A stretch of 64,000 bases of DNA from Reticulitermes lucifugus (lineage: Eukaryota > Arthropoda > Insecta > Blattodea > Rhinotermitidae). Below, one piece after another: positions 43,290 through 55,943 of the stretch. Made by a program: the position numbers and the translations under genes. Location of the stretch: NCBI GenBank assembly GCA_026260175.1, contig JAKCWW010000683.1:20434-84433 (forward strand), in the 5' to 3' direction. Each line of letters begins with the position of its first letter. Position 1 is the stretch's first letter. The notes beneath the pieces are model-generated. The model made no database searches. It had not been told where the DNA came from and saw only the letters and a program-made list of their open reading frames with translations.

Positions 43290-46200
43290 GTGGACTTATC
43301 TCATCTAAAATACATCTAGGTATTTCCCAGCAGCCGTGTGGGCTAATTTTACGCTTTCCAAAGTGAGCGGGGCAGAAAATCTCTATAATCGGTCGCCGTC
43401 AAAGGGACATGGCTAAGTATCCTGTAGTTCACCATATGGCCTAAGATCTAAATAGTAGTGTTCTGCTTAGGTTTCGGCCACAGTGTAAATGAGGGGAATA
43501 GGAGCCAATGATCGGGTATGTTCCTTTAATCAATCCGTAGAAATAGCGCAGTTCGGGGACGGGTCCAAGCTATATTTCCTTGGCCTCTCCGCAACGTATC
43601 ATGTGTTGGGAGACTGTGTCGGTTTCATTGCAATATGTACATTTGTGAGCATCTCGCAGGTGCATCCTATAGAGCCGTGCAGTGGTAGGGATGATGTCGT
43701 GGGCAACCATGTATCAGGTTGACCTTACAGTTTCCGAAAGGTAGGGCACGCTTGTATTGTTCCATACTACACGCCATTGGTTTGAGGAATGTATCAGTTG
43801 AGTGAGAGGTGGTGTCGTCGCTGCATTGTGTAACCTCGCAAAATGCGATATACTCTCCTTTTCAGTGGGCGCCATGTCTCTACGGTATTTTTCGGTCGTA
43901 TATAGGACTACTCCCGATAGAAGAGTCTCAGATATTCAAAGGTCCGAAAAATTACCTGCAAGTTCCAGGGGTTATCATTTTGTATGAAGCATTGTCATGT
44001 GCTAGCCATTCGGCAGTTAAGATGCCTGGGGTACGTCTCTGTGAGAGTTGAGGGGTAAGGAAAATTGTCAGGCACTGGGCGCCTACATCTATAAGACCCA
44101 GGCCGCCGTGTGCTGCCAGTCGGAACAAGGTTGGCATGGGGCCATGGATGATTTCCCCATGCCAGATCTACCACAAAATCTCTATAGCGGGTTGGTATGA
44201 GTGACTAGGTGTAATGGGTAAGATTTGGGCCTTGTACCATAACTTAGATAGAAAGAACGTATGGACAACTTGGATGTGTTGACTTAAGCACAAGTGCCGC
44301 AGATAAGTGTCTCGGACATTCCGTTACAATATGTTGAATGGCGAGTTGCACGTAAGTTGCGTGGAGCCCGCAATCGTGCTTGCAAAGCGAATGCCTAAAA
44401 TGGTAGCTTCACATGTGTAAGGAATGTCTACAATGTGCTCCGGGACGTCTCATGGCAAAATGGACAAGGCTTTAGATTCTTCAATATTCAGTTGCACGTT
44501 TAGGAAGGCGTGTGGCATCCGCCAATTTAAGGATGTCGGCCTTGTTGGTGAGTGCGAGTGTGATGTCGCCCGCAAGTGCCACACATGTAAATTTAGTGTC
44601 CCGTAGCCCATTAGATACCCCTTGAGAGATGTTCAATAATCACCAACTAATGTACAGTTATGCATTAGTTGGTGATTATTGAACATATCGCATTTGAAAA
44701 TGCACGGTAAATACAACGTTAAGTTTAAACCCCTTGAGAGTTTTATCGAGGAGAACGAGGAGAAAGGTCAAGGCTAAAGTGAACAGTATCATACTCAGTG
44801 AACATTCTTATCGAACTGAGCACTGTATGGGAAACGTCACTAATGGGAGTTCATTTATCTGGACCCTCGTTTATGCATTGTCATACACGGAGGAAATGAT
44901 CCTGATGAAATTATCACCGTATCCGTATCGTGGCAAGATATTTAATAGGTAATCATGCGAAATTTTGTCGAAGGCGGAAGCAAAATCTAAAGTCAAAAGA
45001 CACAGTCCCGAGTTTCTCAGTTCTCCTTGTGAGATGATATCCCGCATTGGCATCCATTACGGTGTGCCCCGGCGCACCTGTGTGGGTAGAGATGTAAGAG
45101 ACTGGTCAAGGTAGGTTGCGTGCCGTTTATTATGAATCTTGGGAAAACTTTGTAATCTATCTTGAGTAGTGTAACGAGACGGTAGGCCTGAAACTTCGTC
45201 AGTTTTGCCGTCTTCGGGATGCACAAAATGACCAGTCCTTGAACACCTCGTTTTACACGGACAAAATGTCCCCCTGAATGACCTCCCAACATGTTACATA
45301 GAATTTTAAAGAAAGCTGTCCACCCCCGGTGCTTTTTGAGGTGTGCCTTTTTGCACCGCTTTGAGGAGTTCGTCTGCAGTGATGGGTACCTCAAGCTGCA
45401 GGTCGGAGAAGTCGTGCTCTCTGGTTCAGTACCCCAGGTCTCTATGCTCTGCATGCCCACAGGTACGCTGCTACAATTGGCAATGAGGAATGTGAAGAAG
45501 GATTTCATAATTGTATGTTGGGTTGTCCAGTTGTGAAAACACGAGTCAGTTATACGTGTTGTCAACCGAGCCTGGCGCCGTTTACGTGCGGATATGAGGT
45601 GATAGAAGAAGGTTCTTTCTTCCGCGATGTTACTGAACCCCTCGTGTTAGTCCGAAGTTTTTGGGCCATCTGACAATGAATCTGGGTAAATTTTGACTTA
45701 ATTTAAGTGTTAAGTTACGAATGTTCTGCGGCTTCTCCAGCAAATCATATATGCAGGTGTAGCACAAATTTTCATTTATTCGTGTTTCCCTAGCTCTGCC
45801 CCGTCCTTCGGTTATAAAAAACTACCGGATGGTTTTTCTCGCCAACTTTTCCCACCATGCGAACCAGGCGGGTAATTTCTGAGTCGTTCCTTCCATTTAC
45901 ACCATTCGCAATTAAAACGGTCGAGGAGAGAGGGCTCACGGAGAAGTGTTTGTTATGTTTCTAAAGACCTTACCGCGGTGGATTTGGGCGTAGATAGAAG
46001 AAGAAGAAGTCGTACAAGAACCGTGAAAGTTGCCGCAAGAATCTCGTAGCCTTGTTTATGACTAACCAGAGACTTTAACTTATAAATTCTAAGTAAGAAG
46101 CACCATAGGAAGTGTAATGGGTATAGCATGGTCTGTTTGGGTCGTTGTTCCATGACTCTTGCATCCCCAGCTGTCCCAATACACCTTCTAGTGTTATTCT

Positions 46201-46690
46201 GTAGGCCGGCTTCACTGTACAATCATCCAGTGATAGCACACAATTTAAATCTCGCATATATATAGGCCTAGTGCTGGCGTAGTTGCCGTAGTAGGTACGT
46301 GAGTTTAAACTAAAAAATTATTTCCTGCCTGACATATGCGAATTCCTGGAGGGCGGATGTAGGTTCTATATTTTTTTATGTAAACACCGTTGTGCCATAC
46401 AGCATTTCCTCTCCCAGGCCGCAACTTATGGAAGTTTTGAAAAGAAATGTTCCGTCGAGTTAGAAGTGCCGTGCCATGCCGTTAAAGCCCTGTGTTGACA
46501 TATACATTGTAATCATTTAGGGAACTAAAGTCGTCGTGTGATACTTCTTGTAACAGGACATCAATGTGATGCAATTAAATAAAATACGTGAGCTTGTTCA
46601 TCCTCGTCGACGAAATCCCGTTGATGTTAATGCTGAAAATATTATGTATCTGTACGACTCACTGTTGCGAAAGGGTAACCATCTGTGTGT
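43290..46690 (-). pseudogene. LINE ORF2: endonuclease, reverse transcriptase, zinc knuckle
   Basis: The endonuclease starts near 46660 with SININGISSTRMNKL and IDVLLQEVSHDDFSSL, continues with RDLNCVLSLDDC (family GDFNCVL) and ESWNNDPNRPCYTHYTSYGA. The RT has a region matching KSPGxDG...FYK, then LVTLLKIDYKVFPR, CLLTLDFASAFDKISHDYL (motif with the first catalytic Asp), and ALAGDITLALTNKADIL at the position of the YADD box, here degenerate. Further on, HGGLGLIDVGAQC and, near 43600-43720, YMVAHDIIPTTARLYRMHLR with CTYCNETDTVSQHMIRC, the zinc knuckle. Stops are frequent and the catalytic YADD is lost, so it is inactive. Confidence 0.8.
44629..44686. repeat. Perfect inverted repeat, 24-bp arms, 10-bp loop
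   Basis: Arm one at 44629-44652 (ATGTTCAATAATCACC...) is exactly complementary to arm two at 44663-44686, with loop TACAGTTATG. It lies between LINE RT segments, just upstream of the YADD-equivalent. Nothing in the LINE reading frame explains it. It could be a tiny fold-back insertion, a templated repair product or an assembly feature. Confidence 0.95.
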
Positions 46691-47129
46691 CCAATTCTCT
46701 TTTTCTCACCCCACTGCGGCTCCGGCTGCGAGAGCTCGACGCTAACGGTTCCGTGCGTTCTTTTCTTGCTACGATGCGGAAAAGTACTAAAATGTTGGGT
46801 TACGGCCGCACTGATTAACACAACTGGCGGGAAATCCTCGACCCAGACGCTGTCTCGGCAGTCCGCCCCGACGGTGTATGTATACTGTACTCGTCAAGAT
46901 TATTCCGATGTAAACCATTACCCGACCCCTGCCTCACACGGGCCGACAGCTGTGGCATAAAGCATGCCTTCTCTAACTCGTCAGTTGTTGATCTGGGAAG
47001 GCCTTCTGGACCTCCGACTCATGTACAAAGGTACTGGTGATCTATGTCTCGTTGCGTTGGGCTCTCGCACAGCAAGCTTGGTACGGGGAATGGGGGCTTC
47101 CGGGGTCTCTTAATGCGTAATAAGCATGG

Positions 47130-47595
47130 CTATTATTTCTTACTCGGTCCTGTCATCTTCCAGAGTCTAACTTTCGTGCCGCTTTGGATCCGACAGTCCT
47201 GTTGTCGTCGTCGGGGTTTCAGTAACTTTCGACTCCCTCTTGTCTGCCGCGGCCACTGTTGCCCACGTGAGCGGTTCTGTACGAAACGGTTGGATCTGAG
47301 TACGGATCCGCTTGCGGCATTCATGTACCTTGCGCCCCCCGTCTCGTTGAAAAGGTAATATGTGGGTAGTTGACCCTCATATGAGATGAAGGCCTTGTAC
47401 CCTTCAGTGGCCATGTAAAAGAATACGTTGTTTTAAGTCAAGCAGCACGACCCTGATTCCATTTTTTACTTTACAGCGATATACGGCGGACCACATCTCC
47501 CGCACTTCGCCGTATTTGCCCAGTGTTATCTTAACGTCTCGCTCGGAAGTTCAGGGGGTTAGAGTGGATACACGAAGCATTCGGATCCCTCAGCC
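47130..47595 (-). pseudogene. LINE ORF1 (gag-like), 3' half
   Basis: The minus strand reads SERDVKITLGKYGEVREMW, SAVYRCKVKNGIRVVLLDL, KQRI, then after a frame change GYKAFISYEGQLPTYYLFNE, TGG. In the family this is followed by CCHC knuckles (normally C-x2-C-x4-H-x4-C starting at LPTCYLCNETGH). Here both Cys of the first pair are Tyr and Phe, so the knuckle is destroyed. The product would coat LINE RNA and act as a nucleic-acid chaperone. Confidence 0.75.
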
Positions 47596-48185
47596 CGCCA
47601 TACTGAGCCGAACCGCTGATGTGACTCCATCGATGTGATCGTACGTGACTGTCCCGTTTCCCTGTGCTACAAAGTCTTCAATTATTTTCGGTTACCTGAC
47701 GTGACTACGAATGTCGTCGATCTGAACCATGGTCACAGTTCATTGTCGTATGTATTTATCAGGGGCGTCTACTGCAGGTGTGCTAGGTGTGCGGCGTACA
47801 CTCTATCTTCCTCCCCAATAAGTGTTTATAAACGCATGATTTAATTGCGCGGGTGAGCTGTTATCTCCATGTCGTTCTGCAATGCTTCCGCTGAACATCG
47901 GTGCACCTGCACTCTGAGGTGTTTGGTTGCTGTACTGGACCTACTCAGCACGCCGCATACGTGTTATTTCGGCAGGTGGCGCAGCTGTGCGGCGTGAGGG
48001 TTGACTGCAGTAGTAGATACCGAACGGCGTGCTGCCTCTCGTAAGCACAGCTTGACCAGTTTTGGAGATTGTTGCTGCTTAGAGAGTGTCGCGCCGCGAA
48101 AACATCGTGTTGTTATCCTTTTATTATTTCTTACGGTATTTCACATCATACTTGTATTTAGATAGTATGCTGTCTCCCTTCATCA
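47596..48185. other. No recognised feature
   Basis: Probably includes the 5' part of ORF1 and 5' UTR of the LINE, which is GC-richer up to about 48100, but no motif could be read. CAGGTGGCGCAGCTG at 47973 resembles the hAT end at 49647 with one inserted base; flanks do not match as a duplication. Confidence 0.35.
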
Positions 48186-48189
48186 TTCT

Positions 48190-49460
48190 ACAATGTTTTA
48201 AGACTGATTAAAATGTCTGAAAATAAAACTATTAAAGAACTATTAGATAACCCATTTTCTCTGCGCCCGCTACACGATAAGTGAATAAGGGTCGACCTAC
48301 TCCACCATTACCCACTTTAATAACTCATCATAAAACTAATGCAGAACAATATACACGGCATTTTGCATGTCTCAGTATGAAAACTTTGACTGGTTAGCAG
48401 GTAGTGAAACAATAAACAAACTTTATTCTTGGCCCTGTTTACTTTTTTCTAACAAATACGAAGTATGGAATAAACAGGGCTTCTCGGATTTAAATCATTT
48501 GTCAAGTGCGCAGCAAAAACACTCAAAATCACGAACTCATGTGCACAGTTATCTACAGTTAAATTATTTGGAAAACAACAAAGGGTTGACCTGTCCTCGA
48601 CGCTCAACGCGGAAACGACGTTACCGGGGATAGTGAACAAGTGAAGAAGAACAGATTAATATTGCGTCGGTTGACTGATGCTATGTGTCCCTTCCGGGGC
48701 CAAGATGAGTCGTCCACATCTTTAAACAAAGGAAATTTCGTGGAATTTCTCAGTGTGTTGAAAAATTATGACCCAGTTCTTGAAAAATCATCTGAATTCC
48801 GCCACAGTATTTCGAGGCACTTCTGCAACTATTCAGAATGATCTCTTAAAAGCTGGGATAACAGTCGTCAAATAAGAAATAAAAAAATAAGTTGAAGCTG
48901 CTAAATTCGTTTCAATCATGCTAGAAGAAACGTGAGACATTAAATGCAAACCTCAACTTTGTACAATTCTGCGCTACCTAAATGACAGCAAAATTTGCGA
49001 ACGTTTTTAGGCTTCACTGATGTTAGCTCTGACAGAACATCCGATGTTTTATTTAAGCACGTACAAAAAGTGAAATGCGAGTTTGAGTGTGACAAAAAAT
49101 TAGTCGGCCAAACCTACAATGGAGCTTCTGTAAAGGAGGGCCATGTAACTGGTTTACAAGCACAAGTTCTTTCATCATATCCATTACACTCTTCACACAC
49201 TGTTATGCTCATTCCATAAATTTAGTTTTGCAGCAGAGATTAGCAATAAATCTTCCAAAAGAATATACGCCCTTAATAAAGTTATGCAGAAGAAACAGCG
49301 TGGGATAAGTCAAAAAACTCTACAAACCTCATATATGTAAACTGCAAGAAAGTCAAAGAGATTGAGTTAGGTAGCATTGAAGCAGGTATTAAATGTTCCC
49401 CTATCACGCATTTATTCAAGATATAATACACGTTTGCAACTGAGAAGGAGGCACGTGTTA
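48190..49460 (+). pseudogene. hAT transposase remnant (ZMYM1/DUF4371-like)
   Basis: Plus-strand segments in order: NPFSLRPLHDK, a stretch matching KELGRPTPxLP, NFDWLAGSETINKLYSWPCL, LFSNKYEVWNKQGFSDLNHL (TTF/BED-like finger region with the Trp-Pro-Cys), NRLILRRLTDA, SLNKGNFVEFLSVLKNYDP, FLGFTDVSSDRTSDVL and KLVGQTYNGASVKEGHVTG (start of the catalytic region with the Y-DGAS motif, Asp lost), then YPLHSSHTVM in a shifted frame. It preserves roughly the first 400 residues and is riddled with frame changes. It belongs to the same group as 18421-19640 but is in the other orientation. Confidence 0.8.
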
Positions 49461-49646
49461 CTTGTTGGCTGAAATTACTGTAAGCATGATTAAATTATTT
49501 ATGTTTTCCTCTTTTATGTCGTATGTAATTAATTATATGACAGATAAAAATTCGAACATTTTAAGGAAACTGATTTCATACATATAATGTTGTGAACACT
49601 GCATTTGACGGCCCTTAAAATAGTGGCAGGGTACCCCAAATAATTA
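49461..49646. other. Probable eroded hAT 3' part
   Basis: No readable protein, but it lies between the transposase remnant and the likely terminal repeat at 49647. Confidence 0.35.
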
Positions 49647-49658
49647 GTTGCGCCACTG
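49647..49658 (+). repeat. Candidate hAT 3' terminal repeat
   Basis: GTTGCGCCACTG, the reverse of CAGTGGCGCAAC, a standard hAT end. It lies 200 bp past the last readable transposase codon. The 5' partner is not certain. Confidence 0.45.
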
Positions 49659-52654
49659 ACCTTGCTAAAGTAAATTTTGTAATTTTAATTTCAGTATTTA
49701 CTTTTTCTAAAACACGAATAGATATTGTAATAATTTTTTCTTTCATCAAAAGAAAACTGTTATTTAATTTCAAATGTAAAGTAGTTCTTTACTTCATGAA
49801 ATTTGCTATTCTAACATTTACATAATTCTAAAAACTTACATTAAATACGGATATTTACTGTTTATTTATGTATGTGATTGAGCTCTGTATATAATCATTT
49901 TGTTGATAACTAATGCCGAGTTTGTGACACTGGTAAAATGAAGTTTTTCGATTACATTTTTCAAAATTCCTCACGAATATTAACCTAATGCTAAAAGGCA
50001 GTACACCCTTGTTTCATACTCATCAGACGCCACTGGTATTCATTCACGGAAGTCATAGACAGCTCCTTGGACTCTCCTTCCCAAAAGAACAAAGCAAAGC
50101 TGCATTCCACTCGCACATGATCACAGCACTACACACTACTCACCTCGCCATTCACAATGTTTAACACCACGGAATGAATCACTAATTCAGGCCGATGATA
50201 GACCGACTTTATACAACCAGCTTTGTCAGTGAATCAGCTAAGACTGTACTCGAACCCTACTTTCCGGTACTGGTGTTACTGATGGTATAAATTTAGAAAC
50301 TACGACGCACTAAAGCAGGGATCGAAAAACTTTTTTTAGAGACAGGCCGGAAAGTAAATACCTTAGATTTCGCGAGTGAATAGGACGTAGGAAAATCAAA
50401 GATATATACAAGACCAGAAAACAACACCCACACATATCTATTTATTATCAGAATACTTTCAAAGGACAACAGTTTAAAAAAGTCAAAAGCAATATATAAA
50501 CTTAATTCTATTCTCCAGTTTGCTGTGACATTGCAAGAAACAGGCTATTGATTCAAAAGGTTGAGACGTCGTTGGCGGGCCGGATAAAACGAAGCCGACC
50601 CATGGACTAAACCAATCAGTGGGACTGACATGTGGATGTGACGAAACAATTAGCGTATCCATAGTCAAATAACTTTTGCCACAGACTGTAATCACAAGGA
50701 TTAATCGGACTGAAGTCCAGTCGTAACAGACTGGTCTCAGACAAAAACAAGTAACCGTTACTAGTAGCTAAGCAACGACTTAATGAAGTCACTGATCTCG
50801 CAACACCAACTTCCATTTCCTTCTTTTGCAGCTGACAACAGTACCGCAGATGCTGGGTCCATGCTGATCACAGGACAAACCATTCATCGTGATAACTTGT
50901 TTCTTGGCACAGATTTATGTGGGGCTTTCTCATACTTGAATAAGAAAGCCAGACCATTTGTGTGCAATGTCCATAGAAATATCTCTTCCTCGTCCTTAGT
51001 ATAGGATCTTCTCAAATGTGGTAACAAATTTTACTACGATAATTCTGCTTAGAGGTGGCGGAGATTAGCCAACCACTTATCCTGCTGTTAAAGTTTCGAA
51101 TCTGGAACATGTAATGATTGTAGTCAAATCCGTAAGATATTATCGAGCCGCTGTAGGTATCAAAAGATTTAGGCCCAAGCGTTAGTTTCCTTCCCGAGAG
51201 TGGACGCATAGATAAACATTTTTATTGCTTTTCCCGTTAATTTCATTCGAAAATGATTAACTTTAATATTTACGAATTAATTTTCGTGTCAGTTATTTTA
51301 GACGTTAGGAATCCAAATTTTCTCATCGTAGAAGAAACATTGCATTATACATATTTAGTTTTTACCAACAATTGAATTTTAAAAGTCCATAGACACAGCG
51401 TTAAAGCCCACTAAGATGTAAGTCGGGAATACCTGCATTCCGAAAGATCATTTTAAACAGCTCTACTCAATTAACAACTTCACACTTAACTCACACAGAG
51501 CAATATCAATAAATACGTTTGTTAATATCCGCCAGAGCAAGAGCTCTATCACCAACAATGCACATAAGATTTTAAAAAATTATCTCTCATAGACACTGCC
51601 CTCTTCTCCAGTAGCACTTCCATGCATAGGAATTAATTCCGAATGTTCGTCATTTACGACAAAAGTTAGAGTTAGAACCGAAAATAAATAATGCAATCTC
51701 AGCAGTTAGTAACGTCTGTGCTAGCACATTATGCTTCTTGTGTCTTACGTTTTTTGATAACAGATGACTTCGCTTTTTACATTTCTGGGTTTATTATTTA
51801 AATCGGGATCCAATTAAATAAAAATAATATCACTACAACTAAACTACGGTGAACTTGTTAAAAAGCTGATTTTCAGCGAACATAACTAAATATTAAGTTG
51901 AATATTTATGTTTTTCAGCTTATATTAACTCGATTGTTTCCGTATTCAGAGACACATTCCACCACTTCCAAGTCTAACTCTCAATTAAAGGCAATAAAAC
52001 AACTCATTTGTGCAGCCGTCTCGCCTCTCGCAGCCAATACTTCGCCGCCGAAGCAATGGAGTAGTCACGCAGCTAGGGCGTTAGATAATCGCTCGAATAC
52101 ATACGGCCGCCGTAAAGTACACCACAAAATACGAAGTTTCCCTCAACAATTTCATAACTGGATTTACGGTCTATCCAGAAGAATGTGTCAGTTCTTAAAT
52201 TGAGAGCCTTGGACCTTATTTACAATTTGTTTTGAAAAGGTTCTCGGGCTGCCAGAAGAGTTTAAACGAGCCACATGCGGCGCTTGGACTGCCAGTTGGT
52301 GTGCCTGATCTATACCAACTCTCTTTTGTCTTACCCGAGGTAGGTACTGACACAACGCCATGATATTACACCGTGTTCCATTATTGTCTCTTTGCGTGAA
52401 CTGCATGAAATGAAAATGTAATGAGACGGTCATGATCAGGCTTTAAAAGCAGCTTTGTGGGAAGAATGAATAAAAACTACGTACAAACTCAGAGTGTTTA
52501 TTACAGAATACTTCAAGAAGTCTTATGTGCAAAATAATAAACCTGGAGCATATTATAAAATTAGGTATGACAATCGTTAACTTTATTCTTGCACGAAAAT
52601 TACGCAATTGCCAATTTACTTCTTTTCTTCTCGATATTAACAGTGAATATGAGA
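49659..52654. other. No recognised gene
   Basis: Three kilobases of AT-rich DNA with short unassigned ORFs (for example 51898-52203 +, 101 codons; 52188-52433 -). Near 50325-50365 and 50575-50600, GGATCGAAAAACTT and GGGCCGGATAAAACGAAG resemble internal parts of hAT-type repeats. The end of this stretch may contain the unreadable N-terminal half of the hAT at 52655. Confidence 0.3.
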
Positions 52655-53245
52655 TTTTCCATGTGACAATGTAATACGCTGGTTATCCAGCTACAAGGTG
52701 TTTAAAGCATTTCAGGATTTGATACGTGAAAATAGAATATTTCTGGAAATTAAACAACAAGATGTTAGCGACATAAAATATGAAATATCAATGAGACCCG
52801 ACATTTCTATTTGACGCTACAAGCAACTAATGAGTATAATGTCAAACTGCAAGAAAGGCAGACTGCGATAACGTCACTGTATTATTAAGAGAATCTTTAC
52901 AGATAAAACTCAGATTCTGGGAAAAGCAAATAAAAATGAAAATGTGCCACATTTTGAAACATGCAAATAAATTTACTTGTTTGAATTAAATCTATGGTTC
53001 AGTTGCTGCTCAGAAAATTGTGGACTGCTGGAACCGAATTTGAAAACTTATTCCAAGATTTTAAACTTTCTGAAATGAAATTTTTCATGTGTACTGCACC
53101 ATAGACTATTTACGTGGATAAATGAGACAAAGGTACAAAAAAGAGAACTAATGGCATTGCAAAGTGATTCAGTTATAAAAGAATATTTTAGTGACTATGC
53201 AATACTACGATTTTGTTCCTTCGTACCTGCCTATCGGTTTATAAA
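52655..53245 (+). pseudogene. hAT transposase remnant (SCAND3/ZBED5-like group)
   Basis: Plus-strand segments in alternating frames: VIRWLSSYKVFKAFQDLIRE (family VRWLSRGKVLxRF), LQATNEYNVKLQERQTAITS, ENLFQDFKLSEMKF and KVQKRELMALQSDSVIKEYF. Order and spacing fit the C-terminal half of the transposase. Stops and frameshifts are frequent. Same group as 9976-10500, but better preserved near the C-terminus. Confidence 0.7.
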
Positions 53246-55807
53246 ATTTATTCAATCTTCCCAGGATACGTGTATGTAACAATGTTGGATAGTTTCCATA
53301 CTTTAATTTTTAGTTTTTGGACGGGGCGAACAATTAAAGCCCAAACAGAAAAGCAAACACTGAAGGAAGATACAAACACACAGTGGCTAATGGCAATTAT
53401 GGGATGTGGAATGAAGAAACTGGAGAAGAAAGCCTCGAATGATGTAGACCTATATTTATGACAGAGGACAACGGAAACTGAAAAAAATATATATTTTTAA
53501 ATAATACACAAAAATAAATTTTCAGAAATTAATGACGAATTTTTCTTAAAGCAAATTCAAAATTCTAATTAAAATAGGAAATCTATTAACAAATACTTGT
53601 CAAATTTGACCCTTGGCTGACAGGGTTACTATCAGTACATATTTACAGACTATATTTTAAAACGTTGTCAGTATGTTTCAGTATTCAGTAATCTTATGTC
53701 GTATGCTAGTTAGGAAACCTCATTTTATTCGAAAATGTAACTTTCCAATCCCACTTACAGCTCTGGGATCGATGACAGTAAAAATTAATTGGTGGAAAGA
53801 ATATAACACGGCGGCAATATTAACAATAATAAGCACATCAGATATAAGAAGTGCCTTAATATTCCGCTAATAAACAGAGGTTATTAAACATAGTTATTAT
53901 AGGCTTTGGACATTGCCAATCGTCTTTACGTTTTCCAGTCGTCATTAGCTGGGTTCTGGCTGTGAAGATTTCCTGTCCCATTTTACTGTACCTCTACAAC
54001 AAGCACCTAACCCTATTTAAAATTACTTTCACAAATATACACTCCTATGTTGAATTTCTCTTCTACATTATTTGTAAAGTAAATAGCAGCAGCCTTTTAT
54101 GAATACGAGCATTACATTATCTAAGATTTCATTTCAGGGGATGTTATGAGAACGAAATACATAGACTCCAGACCGAAAGTCACGATCGAGCGGATAGCAT
54201 TTCATATTCGACATGCTATTGGTAGGATTATCAGCCGAATATCTGGTTCCCTTATTGCTGGTTTTCGTTGATTCTAGAGTCCCTCCAAGCATATGTTCAG
54301 TTAATAACTTCTAATAGGACACGACCGTTTCAATATGCACCCAGGTGACTTCATAATACAAAGAAATATGATCATGGTGTAATTCTTGACACACTTAACG
54401 ACTCCTTTTCAACTGTATGTTATAGACATACATTCCTAACCACAGTAAAATCATAAATGATTTGCCTGGAGGGACTGGGGAAAACCACGAAATTTTGACC
54501 TTATAAATATGAAGCCATAAGAAAACCTTGCTGAATTTTAACTTTATCTGCTTTTAATCGTGTTCGAGAACAGACTTAAGAAAATATCTAAACCGTAGAG
54601 AGCAAAATACGTTGCAAAACACTTCATAAGGAGGAGCTTCATAACGTGTACTCTTCATAAAACATTACTAGGGTCAATAAATAAAGGTGGGCGGGACATA
54701 TAACACACACGTAGTAGATGACAGATTCATAAAACTTTTAGACGAAACATATGAGAGGACTTTAGAAACGTCCTCTTGTATGGGAGGGCAGCCCAATATT
54801 AAAGTGGATCTTGCGGAAGTAGGGCGAGAAATTGTGGAAAGGACTCAACTGGCTCAGGACAAATTCCATTTGCGGGCTGTATGAACCTTCGTTTTCGTCA
54901 AGGCAATTTCTAACTTCCTGACTACCTCGGCGACTATAAGCTCCTTAAGAACTCTGTTGGATGGAATTTTTAGTCATTCTGTTAGGAGTTCTTAATAAAA
55001 AAAGATTAAGTACAGAAATTACAATCTCCCTTGACGACCAAAGGAGATGAAGGAAAAAATCGAAAATTTGTTGTGTGGGTTTTCACACTCGCTTCCGGCT
55101 GCAGCGAAAGAATTTCACCGGCAAGGTGGCAGGTTCCATAGCTGTAACGGACAATCCGATACCCAGACAAAACCTCAGTTTTAAATTTTCCAATAAGAGC
55201 AACGAAAAAAATGTCGCAGTCATGAAGCATGACAGTCGAGCTGCAAACTGCAAATGTGAAATCCTCATCCAAACCTCGTTACGGTTTTGACTACAGTATC
55301 CATACGCAACAAAACGAAATTGCCTACAGATGGATAATTTCAATCTGAAGACATAAACTGCATCGTGTAGCAAGTGCGGAATTTGAAATATGAAGAAGAA
55401 AAGCAGAAAATTATACTGCATTTTAGACCATAAAATTCGTATGGGATGCCTTTGGTCACTACTAGGAATAGTTTATGAATTAGGAGGCGTATGAGTTAGA
55501 TTGGAGACAACTCGTAAATTAGATGCAAGATAGTATATTACCAACACTATACTCTGTTCAAGGTTCAGTTGAAACTACCTAATTAGCACTGCTGCATGTA
55601 CTTTCAATGGGCAGTTGCCATGCTGCTACTGTCAGTATAAATACATCCGCTGTTCTACGGCATTCTACATGTAACAAAGAAAAACAGTAATTTTCTCTGA
55701 AAAGGTGGTTGATTCTAACCGACCTACATGGAATCATATTCCAGTAGAATGGAATTTATATTAGCATCGCTGTGGCAACCTGCGAACACTGTGTCCATAA
55801 GTCCGTT
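53246..55807. other. No recognised gene; one short repeat scrap
   Basis: ORF 54687-54884 (+, 65 codons) reads as a charged soluble peptide (FIKLLDETYERTLET) and is unassigned. Several ORFs on both strands at 55000-55420 overlap and look like chance. A minus-strand relative of the 40065 repeat lies at 54455-54500. Confidence 0.3.
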
Positions 55808-55943
55808 AAATAGGAGGCTGGGTGGGCCTCATAACAGGCCTGGACACTGTTGACAAGTCCCTTATGTTGCCGGGTATCACCCCGATTACTTACTCGTCAA
55901 ATTCCTAATACAGTCACTAAATCTACTGAGCTATCCCGGATCC
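55808..55943 (-). mobile_element. SINE-A, 3'-truncated copy
   Basis: On the plus strand: AGGAGGCTGGGTGGGCCTC, CAGGCCTGGACACTG, GCCGGGTATCACCCCGATT and CTACTGAGCTATCCCGGA at the head. The 3' tail is absent. Confidence 0.8.

Larger units (their letters stand above)
43290..47595 (-). mobile_element. APE-type LINE, nearly full length, decayed
   Basis: The minus strand carries, in the right order, an ORF1 with nucleic-acid-binding features (47130-47595), an apurinic-type endonuclease (about 45950-46690), a reverse transcriptase (about 44000-45560) and a C-terminal zinc-knuckle region (about 43290-43720). All are broken by many stops and frameshifts. This is an old insertion of a two-ORF non-LTR retrotransposon. 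The clade is uncertain; the ORF1 and RT style recalls elements often labelled LINE-1-like in insect annotations. The 5' UTR may extend to about 47950. A 58-bp hairpin sits inside the RT at 44629-44686. Confidence 0.8.

Noticed and set aside
47973-47987. 5' terminal repeat of the hAT at 48190
   Set aside because: CAGGTGGCGCAGCTG differs from the 3' end by an inserted base, and the flanking 8-mers do not match.
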